Positions 25,362-35,424 of a stretch of DNA of 35,424 bases are shown one piece after another; the first letter of the stretch is position 1, and every line of letters begins with the position of its first letter. The position numbers and the translations under genes were made by a program. Origin of the DNA: an uncultured Verrucomicrobiota bacterium (GTDB lineage: Bacteria > Verrucomicrobiota > Verrucomicrobiia > Opitutales > Opitutaceae); the NCBI GenBank assembly GCA_903856725.1, contig CAIOCT010000107.1:1-35424 (forward strand). Reading direction: 5' to 3'. Under the pieces are notes generated by a model that was not told where the DNA came from, did no database searches, and was given only the letters and a program-made list of their open reading frames with translations.

Positions 25362-26534
25362 GTGACTAAAATCCCTAAACGCCGCGTCGTACTTCTCGGA
25401 GCTACTGGTTCCATTGGAGAAAGCACGCTGCGCGTCATCACCGCCCACCGTGATCGCTTGGAGCTGATCGGCGTTGCGGCCCACAGCAAACAAACCGAAC
25501 TAGCAGAAATTGCGCGGAAGTTTGGCGTGCGTCATGTTGGGGTCTATGACCCGGCCGCCTATTCCGCCGCATGCCAGAGTGCGGATTTTCCGGCTGGCAC
25601 TCAATTTTATGGCGGCGCCAATGGCCTGAGTGAATTAGCCACCTTGCCTGAGGCCGATATTATTTTAATCGCCGTCGTCGGTACAGCCGGCCTGCAACCC
25701 GCGCTTGCCGCCATCGCCGCTAAAAAAACGATCGCGCTAGCCTCCAAAGAAATCCTCGTGCTCGCTGGCAAATTTGTAATGGAGGCCGCCCGCGCGAGCG
25801 GGAGTCGCTTGCTCCCAGTGGACAGCGAGCACAATGCAGTCTTCCAATGTCTTGAAGGTCACCATCCCCGCGATGTACGGCGCTTGGTCTTAACGGCCTC
25901 CGGGGGTGCTTTTCGCGACTGGCCGATCGCTCAGCTAAGCACCGTCACCACCGCTGATGCTCTCCGCCATCCCACGTGGTCGATGGGCCCCAAAATTACC
26001 GTCGATTCAGCGACTCTTGCCAACAAGGGACTCGAACTGATCGAAGCCCAGCACCTTTTTGGACTGCAGCCCGCGCAATGCCAGGCGGTCCTGCATACCC
26101 AAAGCATCGTGCATGCGCTCGTGGAATTTACGGATGGCTCACTCCTCGCGCAGTTATGTCCGCCCTCGATGACTTTCCCGATTCAGCACGCCCTCCTCTA
26201 CCCTGATCGAGCCTACACGAGCACGGACTCAGCGCTGGCGTTAGATCGTTTGCTATCCCTCGATTTTCGCCCAGTCGACGAACAACGTTATCCGTGCCTC
26301 CGTTTAGCTAAGGAAGCCATGATCGCCGGCGGAATCGCCCCCGCCGTGTTCAATGCCGCAAACGAAGTGGCCGTAGCGGCCTTTCTAGAAAAACGAGCTC
26401 CGTTCCTTGCGATTCCTCAGATCATCGAACAAACTCTGTCGCATATTAAAATCTTTGATCCGACTTCCTTAGAACAAGTACTAACGGCTGATACTGAAGC
26501 CCGTAAAATCGCCCACCACTTCCTCTCTCTATAA
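25362..26534 (+). CDS. dxr: 1-deoxy-D-xylulose 5-phosphate reductoisomerase
   Basis: A 390-residue enzyme of the MEP isoprenoid pathway, converting DXP to 2-C-methylerythritol 4-phosphate with NADPH. The N-terminal nucleotide fold has V-V-L-L-G-A-T-G-S-I-G-E-S-T-L. The catalytic region has A-L-A-S-K-E, then L-P-V-D-S-E-H-N-A-V-F-Q and T-A-S-G-G-A-F-R-D-W. H-P-T-W-S-M-G-P-K-I-T-V-D-S-A-T-L-A-N-K-G-L-E follows. All family landmarks are present and the length is typical. GTG start at 25362, 92 bases after cdsA; a small hairpin TAAGCC/GGCTTA (25330-25345) lies in that gap. The stop overlaps the rseP start by one base (TAATG). Confidence 0.97.
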   Translation: MTKIPKRRVVLLGATGSIGESTLRVITAHRDRLELIGVAAHSKQTELAEIARKFGVRHVGVYDPAAYSAACQSADFPAGTQFYGGANGLSELATLPEADIILIAVVGTAGLQPALAAIAAKKTIALASKEILVLAGKFVMEAARASGSRLLPVDSEHNAVFQCLEGHHPRDVRRLVLTASGGAFRDWPIAQLSTVTTADALRHPTWSMGPKITVDSATLANKGLELIEAQHLFGLQPAQCQAVLHTQSIVHALVEFTDGSLLAQLCPPSMTFPIQHALLYPDRAYTSTDSALALDRLLSLDFRPVDEQRYPCLRLAKEAMIAGGIAPAVFNAANEVAVAAFLEKRAPFLAIPQIIEQTLSHIKIFDPTSLEQVLTADTEARKIAHHFLSL

Positions 26535-28006
26535 TGTCAGCCGCCACCTTCACTTCTTTACTCGGTAATATTTGGTCAATTTTCCTGATCATTCTTTTTT
26601 TTGGTGGGTCAATTTTTGTGCATGAACTAGGCCACTTTCTCGCGGCCCGTCGTCGGGGCCTAAAAGTCTCGCGTTTTTCGATTGGCTTCGGTCCCGCCAT
26701 TTTCTCTCGCACCGGCCAAGACGGCGTTGAATACCGTATCAACTGGCTACCCCTCGGTGGCTACGTTGCTTTACCCCAACTCGCGGATCTCAGCGGACTT
26801 GAAGGCGAAGTTGACCCCAACGCAGCCAAACTTCCACCGATCTCTTATAGCACCAAGCTCATCGTCTTTGTCGCCGGTGCGGTCTTCAACATACTCTTTG
26901 CTTTTACCCTCGCCTCCATTTTGTGGATCGTGGGCCAGCCGGTGGTAGAGGAAGAACAAACTACGAAAATCGGCTTTGTTCACCCGACGATCGAACTGCC
27001 CAACGGAAAATCAGCTCCGGGACCGGCCTTTCTCGCCGGGCTGAAAAGTGGCGATGTTATTCTAACGGTCGATGGCAAGACGGTTAAAACGCTCAGTGAT
27101 ATCGGCCAATTAGTGGTCCTCGGCAGCGGCCGCACTCCGCAAGGCCGACCGAGTGTAGAAATTGCATTCACCCATGAAGGCAAAGCGCAGCGCGCCACCT
27201 TGGTCCCTGAATTAGTTGGCGCGGAAGAAGTACGCGAAATTGGCATTGAACCAGCAGCTAAAGTAACGATCGCCGGAGTCCAAGCGGGCCGCCCCGCCGA
27301 AGCCGCTGGTCTTAAATTTCGTGATGTCATTACCCACATTAATGGTCAACCCGTCGGCTACGTTGGCTTCATCGCGGATTATTTACGCCTGAATGGCGAA
27401 AAGCCCGTAACGCTGACCTACCTGCGTGAGAGCCAAATCAATCAAGTAACAGTTGTACCGGCTAAAATAAACGATCCAGAAACTAAACGAGATGTCTACC
27501 GACTGGGCGTTCAACTGCGCGGGGCGCTCACGTTGAAAACCATTCGTACGCCCCCTTGGGAACAGGTTTGGGATAAGGCCGTGTGGACGGGGCGCACGCT
27601 GCAAAGTTTACTTAGCCCGAATTCCAATATTGGCATATCAAAGCTGAGTGGCCCCCTCGGGATCGCTGACCGCGTCCACCAATTTGCCCAAGTCGATTTT
27701 CGCCTCCTACTCTGGTTTATCATCTTAATAAATGTGAACCTCGCGATCTTCAACCTACTGCCGATTCCCGTGCTCGATGGCGGGCATATGGCCTTTGCGA
27801 CCATCGCGAAACTACGCGGGAAAGATTTACCGATCAAAATGGTCGCCACTATCCAGAGCGTGTTTGTAGTTTTGCTCCTTTCGATGATGGCCTACGTGAC
27901 GCTGTTTGGTGATTTACCGCGCATGGCCCGGGAATCTAAAGCAGCGACGCAAGCGCGGGATGCCGCCGAGCAGCAGAAAAAAACGGCTGAACCTACTAAA
28001 CCCTAA
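26534..28006 (+). CDS. rseP: RIP metalloprotease RseP (site-2 protease family)
   Basis: A 490-residue intramembrane zinc protease. The first helix contains H30-E31-L-G-H34 (H-E-x-x-H). Two PDZ domains lie at about 150-215 and 230-300, the second with R-P-A-E-A-A-G-L-K-F-R-D-V-I-T-H-I-N-G. The C-terminal catalytic helix has N-L-L-P-I-P-V-L-D-G-G-H, which supplies the third zinc ligand. The tail after the last helix is charged (Q-K-K-T-A-E). Such proteases cleave membrane-bound anti-sigma factors or leftover signal peptides. The usual cluster neighbour bamA is not here; ispG follows instead. Start overlaps dxr by one base, giving coupled translation. Confidence 0.96.
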   Translation: MSAATFTSLLGNIWSIFLIILFFGGSIFVHELGHFLAARRRGLKVSRFSIGFGPAIFSRTGQDGVEYRINWLPLGGYVALPQLADLSGLEGEVDPNAAKLPPISYSTKLIVFVAGAVFNILFAFTLASILWIVGQPVVEEEQTTKIGFVHPTIELPNGKSAPGPAFLAGLKSGDVILTVDGKTVKTLSDIGQLVVLGSGRTPQGRPSVEIAFTHEGKAQRATLVPELVGAEEVREIGIEPAAKVTIAGVQAGRPAEAAGLKFRDVITHINGQPVGYVGFIADYLRLNGEKPVTLTYLRESQINQVTVVPAKINDPETKRDVYRLGVQLRGALTLKTIRTPPWEQVWDKAVWTGRTLQSLLSPNSNIGISKLSGPLGIADRVHQFAQVDFRLLLWFIILINVNLAIFNLLPIPVLDGGHMAFATIAKLRGKDLPIKMVATIQSVFVVLLLSMMAYVTLFGDLPRMARESKAATQARDAAEQQKKTAEPTKP

Positions 28007-28117
28007 GCCGCTGGTTGTCAGCCTAGCAGGATGCCCGCCTTCGCTGAGTTCAATTTATCACGTTATTTGGCGACCCACGCTTGCCAGTCCCTTCCGGTTA
28101 TTGATTGATTTTCTGTT

Positions 28118-30184
28118 ATGTCCTACTGCGCATCCCGTTCGCATACCCTTCGTCGCCGAACCGTCGCCGTGATGGTTGGCAATCTCGGCGTCGGCGAAAA
28201 TCATCCGATTCGCCTGCAGTCGATGACCACCAGTGACACTCAGGACGTAGCCGCAACCGTCCGGCAATCGATCGCGCTCGCCGAAGTGGGCTGCGAAATT
28301 ATCCGGATCACCGCCCCCAATGTAGCAGCAGCAAAATGCCTGCGCGACATTCGTGTTCAATTTTCAGCAGCGGGCTTTGCTCACGTGCCACTGGTGGCGG
28401 ATATTCATTTCCTGCCAGCAGCGGCGATGGAAGCAGTCGAGCACGTGGAAAAAGTGCGGGTTAACCCAGGCAACTACGCCGATAAAAAGAAATTCGCCGT
28501 TAAGGAATATTCGGACTCTGATTATGATTCAGAACTCCAGCGGCTGCATGATTTATTTTCCCCGCTCGTTCTCCGCAGCAAGACGCTGGGGCGAGCCATG
28601 CGCATTGGTACTAATCACGGTTCACTCTCTGATCGCATCATGAACCGCTATGGCGATACCCCGCTCGGCATGGTTGAGAGCGCCTTAGAATTCCTTCGGA
28701 TTGCCCGCGCGCATGACTACCATGCCATCATGCTTTCGATGAAAGCCAGCAACCCCAAGGTGATGATTCAAGCTTACCGCTTGTTAGTAGATCGCATGCG
28801 ACAAGAGGACATGCACTACCCGCTGCACCTCGGCGTCACCGAAGCCGGCGATGGAGAAGATGGTCGGATTAAAAGTGCCATCGGCATCGGCAGTTTGCTG
28901 CTCGATGGTCTCGGCGACACAATCCGGGTGTCACTGACCGAAGATTCCGTCTATGAAATTCCCGTGGCTAGGGCGATCGCAGATAAAGCGATGAGCCAAT
29001 GGCATAAAAATAAATCAACGCTTCTGCCCCAGCCAACTTCAGGCGCAACCCGAGCAGCCGAAATAGACCCCTATCATTTTACGCGGCGCCCCACCACCAC
29101 CTTACCGCTGGCGGCAACCTGCTTGGTTGGGCCAGCGCAACCACCCCGCGTCATCGTTCGCACCACCTTAACTGAGCTCGCGGCAACCAGCCAATCCCTA
29201 GCCACCTCCAAATTCAAAGATACTCCCGCTGAAGGCTTATTGCTGCCGATTAATATCAAGGCCGATTTAGCGACGGTGGCAGCGCTGCAATTCTCGCTCA
29301 CTCAACCCGTTCGTTTTTTAGTCCTCGAGCTCAACACAGAACTATCACCGGCGTCCCTGGAGCCCATGCTCGCGGCGACCCCCGGCCGATTCATACTCAC
29401 CCGTGCATTTGGTCCAGCCGATCAGACAATTTTCTCCGAATTTGTCGCTATTGTGCGTCGGCATGGACAGCATCTCGCAGCCCAAATTGCGCCTGAAGAC
29501 TTTCTCGCCTACACACCGATCCTGCGCTCTCTCGGTGATGCTAGCCTGATCTTCACCCTCGCAACGCGCCACCTCAGCCCTACCTCCGGCCATGCTTTGG
29601 GAGCCTATCGCGAGCTCGCAAAAAATTTAGCAAACCTCGGCAATCGGGCTCCCATCTGGATTCGCAACACGGCCGCCAACGCCCTGCAGAATAATCCGGA
29701 CTATCTGTCGCGCTTGCTCGAAGCGAGTTTCCTGAGCGGCAGTCTCCTCTGTGATGGGATCGGTGATTTAATTAGCATTGAGACCGAACCCGATGTCGCT
29801 CGCGCCACTCTCCTTGCTTATAATGTTCTCCAAGGCGCTGGGGCCCGTCTGTCCAAAACAGAATTTGTCGCCTGCCCGAGTTGCGGCCGAACCCTCTTTG
29901 ATTTGCAGAGCACCACCCAGCGGATACGCGCCCAGACGGGGCATCTTAAAGGCGTCAAATTAGCCATTATGGGCTGTATTGTAAACGGCCCAGGGGAAAT
30001 GGCCGATGCAGATTTTGGCTACGTCGGCGGCGCTCCTGGAAAAATCAACCTCTACGTCGGGAAAAATTGCGTCCAATACAACATTCCCGAAGCGGAGGCT
30101 GATGCACGCCTCATTGCGCTCATTCGTGAGCACGGTAAGTGGGCTGAGCCCGAACCTTTGTTGCCGCCGCTTACCTCGGCCTAA
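28118..30184 (+). CDS. ispG: 4-hydroxy-3-methylbut-2-enyl diphosphate synthase, long two-domain form
   Basis: A 688-residue [4Fe-4S] enzyme of the MEP pathway. The N-terminal TIM barrel (~1-295) begins R-R-T-V-A-V-M-V-G-N-L and has I-R-L-Q-S-M-T-T-S-D-T-Q-D, R-I-T-A-P-N, V-R-V-N-P-G-N-Y and H-L-G-V-T-E-A. The C-terminal domain binds the cluster with Cys586, Cys589 (C-P-S-C-G), Cys620 and Glu627 (N-G-P-G-E), the spacing from the third Cys to Glu matching the E. coli enzyme. Between them (~310-570) is a large insert absent from the ~370-residue E. coli form but known from the long forms of chlamydiae, Bacteroidota and plants. ATG at 28118 in a CTGTTATG context. Confidence 0.95.
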   Translation: MSYCASRSHTLRRRTVAVMVGNLGVGENHPIRLQSMTTSDTQDVAATVRQSIALAEVGCEIIRITAPNVAAAKCLRDIRVQFSAAGFAHVPLVADIHFLPAAAMEAVEHVEKVRVNPGNYADKKKFAVKEYSDSDYDSELQRLHDLFSPLVLRSKTLGRAMRIGTNHGSLSDRIMNRYGDTPLGMVESALEFLRIARAHDYHAIMLSMKASNPKVMIQAYRLLVDRMRQEDMHYPLHLGVTEAGDGEDGRIKSAIGIGSLLLDGLGDTIRVSLTEDSVYEIPVARAIADKAMSQWHKNKSTLLPQPTSGATRAAEIDPYHFTRRPTTTLPLAATCLVGPAQPPRVIVRTTLTELAATSQSLATSKFKDTPAEGLLLPINIKADLATVAALQFSLTQPVRFLVLELNTELSPASLEPMLAATPGRFILTRAFGPADQTIFSEFVAIVRRHGQHLAAQIAPEDFLAYTPILRSLGDASLIFTLATRHLSPTSGHALGAYRELAKNLANLGNRAPIWIRNTAANALQNNPDYLSRLLEASFLSGSLLCDGIGDLISIETEPDVARATLLAYNVLQGAGARLSKTEFVACPSCGRTLFDLQSTTQRIRAQTGHLKGVKLAIMGCIVNGPGEMADADFGYVGGAPGKINLYVGKNCVQYNIPEAEADARLIALIREHGKWAEPEPLLPPLTSA

Positions 30185-30575
30185 GTTTCCCTCTCACAAC
30201 TGGGCGCAAGGGGTGTCCCAACTTTCGCAACCCTAAAATCAGAAAAGTTATCCCCCACGCTACTGTGAACAAGATGTCGGAAAGTTGCGCTTGAAAGGTA
30301 TTTTGTGATTCACGTTAGTCGCGAAGTTACTTTTACTGTTCCTTCCTTTCGCTTGTTCTTTGCCAACTCCGCCGCGTACTCAGTACTCCGGTTTATCCAA
30401 GGTTTTCCCAGATTCTGGTCAAAATCACCCTACCTACAGCCCAATTTGGTCTGAAGACGAGTGATCGCCACCCCCCCTTTCCCTTGTGATTTTCGGCTTA
30501 CGGGAGATGCTACGGTAGTTGTCGCAAATGCAGTTGCTGAGGTGTGAATTAATCACTAACTATCTCATCTCCGTT
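30185..30575 (+). promoter_or_regulatory. 391-bp gap upstream of dnaA with degenerate DnaA-box-like sites
   Basis: No gene is seen in this stretch. Three near matches to TTATCCACA occur: TTATCCCCC at 30248-30256, TGTGAACAA at 30264-30272 (reverse strand), and TTATCCAAG at 30393-30401, each 7 of 9 bases (the second is 8 of 9 to TTWTNCACA). No perfect box and no obvious AT-rich unwinding element were found. It may regulate dnaA or be part of an origin, but the evidence is thin. No clear promoter could be chosen. A TTG at 30519 opens the dnaA frame early. Confidence 0.3.
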
Positions 30576-31949
30576 ATGCCCCACGCCACCCTCCAATCCA
30601 ATCTCTGGGAAACAGTAAAATGTGACCTCAAGGGATTATTCCCGGAGGATGTGTTCCAGATGTGGTTTGAGCCCCTACGCTGCCTCGCCGTCACTGAAGA
30701 TTCCCTCGTTTTGGCGGTGCCCAACGACTTTGCGGCCATTTGGATTCACGATAACTATCTCGACCTTATTTCACAGCGCCTACGGCTAGCAGCAGGACGC
30801 ATGGTGCATGTTTCACTTAAGAAAGCTGATCAGCCAGGCGGCGAAGCCTCCGCCCCGATCACCGAGCCCAAGAGTCGCGCCCCCCAAGCTAAACGAACCC
30901 TGCGCTACGATGAGCGCTTGGCCTCAGCCGGCTCACTCAATCCTCGCAACTCTTTCGAGAATTTTGTCGTCGGTCCAAACAATCAATTGGCACACGCTGC
31001 TTCTCTCGCCGTAGCCCAGGCCCCCGCCCAAGCCTACAATCCCCTTTTTATTCACGGGTCGACGGGTCTCGGCAAGACCCACCTCATGCATGCTATTGGC
31101 CATAGCATCCTCCAGCGCAATCCCGAGGCGCGCATCGCCTACCTGTCCACCGAGAAATTCACGAATGAATACATTCACGCTATTCAGGAAAATGCGTTAA
31201 CCAAGTTCCGGCAACGCTACCGCAGCGTGGATGTTCTCCTGGTGGACGATGTGCAGTTCTTGGCAGGCAAAGAGCGCATTCAGGAAGAATTCTTCCACAC
31301 CTTTAACGACCTGTTCGAATCACAAAAGCAGATCGTAATTTCCAGCGATCGTCCTGTTACAGAAATCGCTACGCTCGAAGCACGCCTCGTCTCCCGTTTT
31401 CAATGGGGCCTATCCGCCGATATCCAATCGCCGGATTTTGAAACGCGCGTTGCTATTCTCAAAACCAAAGCAGCCACCCTCAAGGTTACTCTGCCCATGC
31501 CCGTGATTGAATTCATGGCACAGCATATTTCGAAAAATATCCGCCGCCTCGAGGGAGCGCTGATTAAAATTTCTAGTTATGCAGCCTTGACGGGGAAAAC
31601 GCTGGACCTGGCCTCGGCCGAATTGTTGCTCAAAGATGTATTAATGGAGGAAGCTCAAAATCGTCTCAATATTGAGGGAATCCAGAAACGCGTTGCCGAT
31701 CATTATCAGATTCGTCACTCCGATATGACCAGCAAGCGCCGGCCTAGCGCCATCGCCTTCCCTCGGCAGATCGCGATGTATCTGTCCCGGCAGCTCACCC
31801 GCCACTCGCTCCAAGAAATCGGCCAAGCTTTTGGCGGCCGCGACCACGGCACCGTTATTCACGCCGTTAAAACCGTTGAAAATATGATGGAGCAAGATGA
31901 CTCCGTTCGCGGCAGCGTTGATTTCCTCAAGAGCCAGCTGACAAAGTAA
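30576..31949 (+). CDS. dnaA: Chromosomal replication initiator DnaA
   Basis: A 457-residue AAA+ protein that opens oriC and regulates genes. Domain I (~1-85) begins L-W-E-T-V-K-C-D-L-K-G. A linker of ~50 residues follows. Domain III has Walker A G161-S-T-G-L-G-K167-T and Walker B L-L-V-D-D-V-Q-F-L. The C-terminal helix-turn-helix has the DnaA signature F-G-G-R-D-H-G-T-V-I-H-A. The frame stays open to a TTG at 30519, but the ATG at 30576 fits the normal start and sits in the CCGTTATGCC context shared with other genes here. The next gene is an unknown protein, not dnaN. Confidence 0.96.
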   Translation: MPHATLQSNLWETVKCDLKGLFPEDVFQMWFEPLRCLAVTEDSLVLAVPNDFAAIWIHDNYLDLISQRLRLAAGRMVHVSLKKADQPGGEASAPITEPKSRAPQAKRTLRYDERLASAGSLNPRNSFENFVVGPNNQLAHAASLAVAQAPAQAYNPLFIHGSTGLGKTHLMHAIGHSILQRNPEARIAYLSTEKFTNEYIHAIQENALTKFRQRYRSVDVLLVDDVQFLAGKERIQEEFFHTFNDLFESQKQIVISSDRPVTEIATLEARLVSRFQWGLSADIQSPDFETRVAILKTKAATLKVTLPMPVIEFMAQHISKNIRRLEGALIKISSYAALTGKTLDLASAELLLKDVLMEEAQNRLNIEGIQKRVADHYQIRHSDMTSKRRPSAIAFPRQIAMYLSRQLTRHSLQEIGQAFGGRDHGTVIHAVKTVENMMEQDDSVRGSVDFLKSQLTK

Positions 31950-32039
31950 GCTGGGGCGCCCTTTCGCGTTTCGCGATTAGCCGAAGAACTACCCGGTTTT
32001 TCCATCAGCTACCAACGAGCACTCAGTATCAAAAATCAG

Positions 32040-32585
32040 ATGTCCCTCACTCCTGAACAAAAACAAGCCGTCGCCGCCTGGGTCGCCGCTGGCGACAACT
32101 TATCCTTAGTCCAAAAGAAGCTAAATGAGCAATTCAAGGTCTCGATGACCTACATGGATGTGCGCTTTCTTGTGGATGACTTGGGACTGGAACTAAAAAA
32201 CGCAGCCCCAAAGGCGGATGCTTCTGATGTCACGAAGACAGCTCCAGCTGTCGACCAAGCCCCACCGCGCCAACCTACAGCGGAAGAATCGACTGACGGT
32301 GTTGATGGTACTCCTGAGGCCTCGGACGAGGCTAATTTGCCCGCCGAAGACGACACAAACCATGGCGCAAGCACGCTCACACTCGAGGTTGATCGCATCA
32401 TGCGTCCCGGAACGGTTGTTAGCGGTACAGTAACCTTTAGCGACGGTGTCTCAGGTAAATGGGCCCTCGACCAGCAAGGTCGCCTGATGCTGGATACACC
32501 TCAGAAGGGTTATCAGCCCAGCCCAGCGGATGTGCAGACCTTTCAGCGGGAACTGCAGGCACAATTGCAGCGACAGGGCTATTAA
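32040..32585 (+). CDS. Conserved protein of unknown function with acidic linker
   Basis: A 181-residue soluble protein I do not recognise. Residues ~1-52 form a helical, HTH-like segment (L-T-P-E-Q-K-Q-A-V-A-A-W-V, then Y-M-D-V-R-F-L-V-D-D-L-G-L). Residues ~53-108 are a disordered, Ala/Pro/Asp/Glu-rich linker. Residues ~109-181 look like a small beta-domain (T-L-T-L-E-V-D, V-S-G-T-V-T-F-S-D-G-V-S-G-K-W) followed by a helix with Q-R-E-L-Q-A-Q-L-Q. It has no signal peptide or membrane helix. It lies 90 bases after dnaA on the same strand and converges with ligA. A role in DNA handling would be a guess from position only. Confidence 0.75.
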   Translation: MSLTPEQKQAVAAWVAAGDNLSLVQKKLNEQFKVSMTYMDVRFLVDDLGLELKNAAPKADASDVTKTAPAVDQAPPRQPTAEESTDGVDGTPEASDEANLPAEDDTNHGASTLTLEVDRIMRPGTVVSGTVTFSDGVSGKWALDQQGRLMLDTPQKGYQPSPADVQTFQRELQAQLQRQGY

Positions 32586-32681
32586 GTTCGACGCTCGAGC
32601 AGTGAGCCCCCGCTTTCCCTGGGCAGAGGGCTACCCCGCTGCTACTTAAATCAGCTAAACTCGAACCCTCGAGGAGCCTGG

Positions 32682-34751
<2,070 letters not shown>

Positions 34752-34791
34752 TTAATTTCAACCCGGAGCTTTTATCAAATTACCCGCGCCC

Positions 34792-35265
34792 TCACGGCGC
34801 TAAACCATCAGCCGATCGCGGCTTATTGCTGGGTAGGGGCCTCTTAAATTTTAGCGGTGTTTCCAGTAAGCGGCGGTAACTCGTCCAGTGCAGATAAAGC
34901 CCAACGGCCACACCTGCCCCCAAGCTATCAGCCAGCCAGTCTGCCCACTCAAACATTCGAATAATTGTAAAACTCTGTCGAAATTCATCACCCAAACCAT
35001 AGGCGGAGGTGAGCACAAGGGCCCACCAAGCGCCTAGGAACGGCCACCGGACTAAGGCGGGCAAACGCACCACGGCTGTTGCCAGCGTCCCATAAATCGC
35101 AAAATGCCCCACCTTATCGGACGCGAATACCGTAGCGGCAATATTGACCACGGCGAAGCCTGAACACCAGGTGATGGTTCCAGCTAGCAAGACCGGCCAT
35201 GCGACGGCCCGACGTTCCCTCCAGTGCGATTGAACTGCATCCATCGGACTATAATTACAGATCAT
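34792..35265 (-). CDS. VanZ-family membrane protein
   Basis: A 157-residue protein with about four membrane helices. It shows the VanZ-like pattern S-D-K-V-G-H-F-A-I-Y-G-T-L-A near helix 2 and, after helix 3, D-E-F-R-Q-S-F and R-M-F-E-W-A-D-W-L-A-D-S-L-G-A-G, which holds the family's conserved acidic and aromatic residues. VanZ of enterococci gives low teicoplanin resistance, but most family members are of unknown function; resistance should not be inferred. Start is ATG at 35265, with an alternative ATG seven codons in (35244). It lies between tRNA-Pro and ligA on the same strand. Confidence 0.85.
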   Translation of the reverse strand: MICNYSPMDAVQSHWRERRAVAWPVLLAGTITWCSGFAVVNIAATVFASDKVGHFAIYGTLATAVVRLPALVRWPFLGAWWALVLTSAYGLGDEFRQSFTIIRMFEWADWLADSLGAGVAVGLYLHWTSYRRLLETPLKFKRPLPSNKPRSADGLAP

Positions 35266-35347
35266 AAAATCTGCGGCGAGCGGGATTTTTTGCTTCAGGC
35301 AAATCCAAGCCGCGCGCCCCCAATGACCGATATTACCATGCTTAAAA

Positions 35348-35424
<77 letters not shown>

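Noticed and set aside
34792-35265. VanZ homologue as a glycopeptide resistance gene
   Set aside because: The family is broad and mostly of unknown function; no van operon genes are near.

Overview
The window is a chromosomal housekeeping stretch from a Gram-negative bacterium. The best guess is the Verrucomicrobiota, class Opitutae. That guess rests on an extra-long two-part IspG, an EIIA/diadenylate cyclase fusion, the order uppS-cdsA-dxr-rseP-ispG, and the general absence of Shine-Dalgarno sites. It is an inference from protein features, not from an rRNA gene. No transposon, integrase, phage gene or CRISPR array was seen. The first 94 bases are not biological: a poly-C run, then a complete Illumina P7/index/read-2 adapter fused to the end of a contig. 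The true sequence begins at base 95, inside the 3' end of an RNase R gene.

Left part (95-8639): RNase R tail, a DUF5069 protein, a two-gene molybdenum hydroxylase (2Fe-2S subunit and Tat-exported Mo-binding subunit), a four-helix membrane protein with a long promoter-bearing leader, and a small conserved protein. A leftward group follows: nuoA, a three-domain protein (PTS EIIA + pyruvate-kinase-C-like + diadenylate cyclase) and rpmG, ending in a clear terminator. A secreted SOUL heme-binding protein and a secreted DUF362-like protein face each other tail to tail.

Centre (8868-22155): dnaG, rpoD and tatA run rightward and stop at a strong terminator. The cell-shape operon mreB-mreC-mreD-mrdA follows, with its own promoter and a pair of mutually exclusive hairpins between mreB and mreC. 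It collides tail to tail, with no spacer, with a leftward moxR-DUF58-transglutaminase (TgpA-like) operon.

Right part (22294-35424): a CE7 acetyl esterase and a convergent pterin carbinolamine dehydratase, then the lipid/isoprenoid/envelope cluster uppS-cdsA-dxr-rseP-ispG. The dxr and ispG genes serve the MEP pathway whose products feed UppS. CdsA makes CDP-diacylglycerol, and RseP is an intramembrane protease. A 391-bp gap with degenerate DnaA-box-like sequences precedes dnaA, which is followed by an unknown acidic-linker protein rather than dnaN. Leftward ligA, a VanZ-family membrane protein and a complete tRNA-Pro(GGG) close the window.

The observation most worth following is the EIIA-PK_C-DAC fusion, which could link phosphotransfer state to c-di-AMP. 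Next are the mreB/mreC hairpin switch, the structured leader or small RNA near 4055-4149, and the adapter artefact, which creates a chimeric protein if annotated naively.
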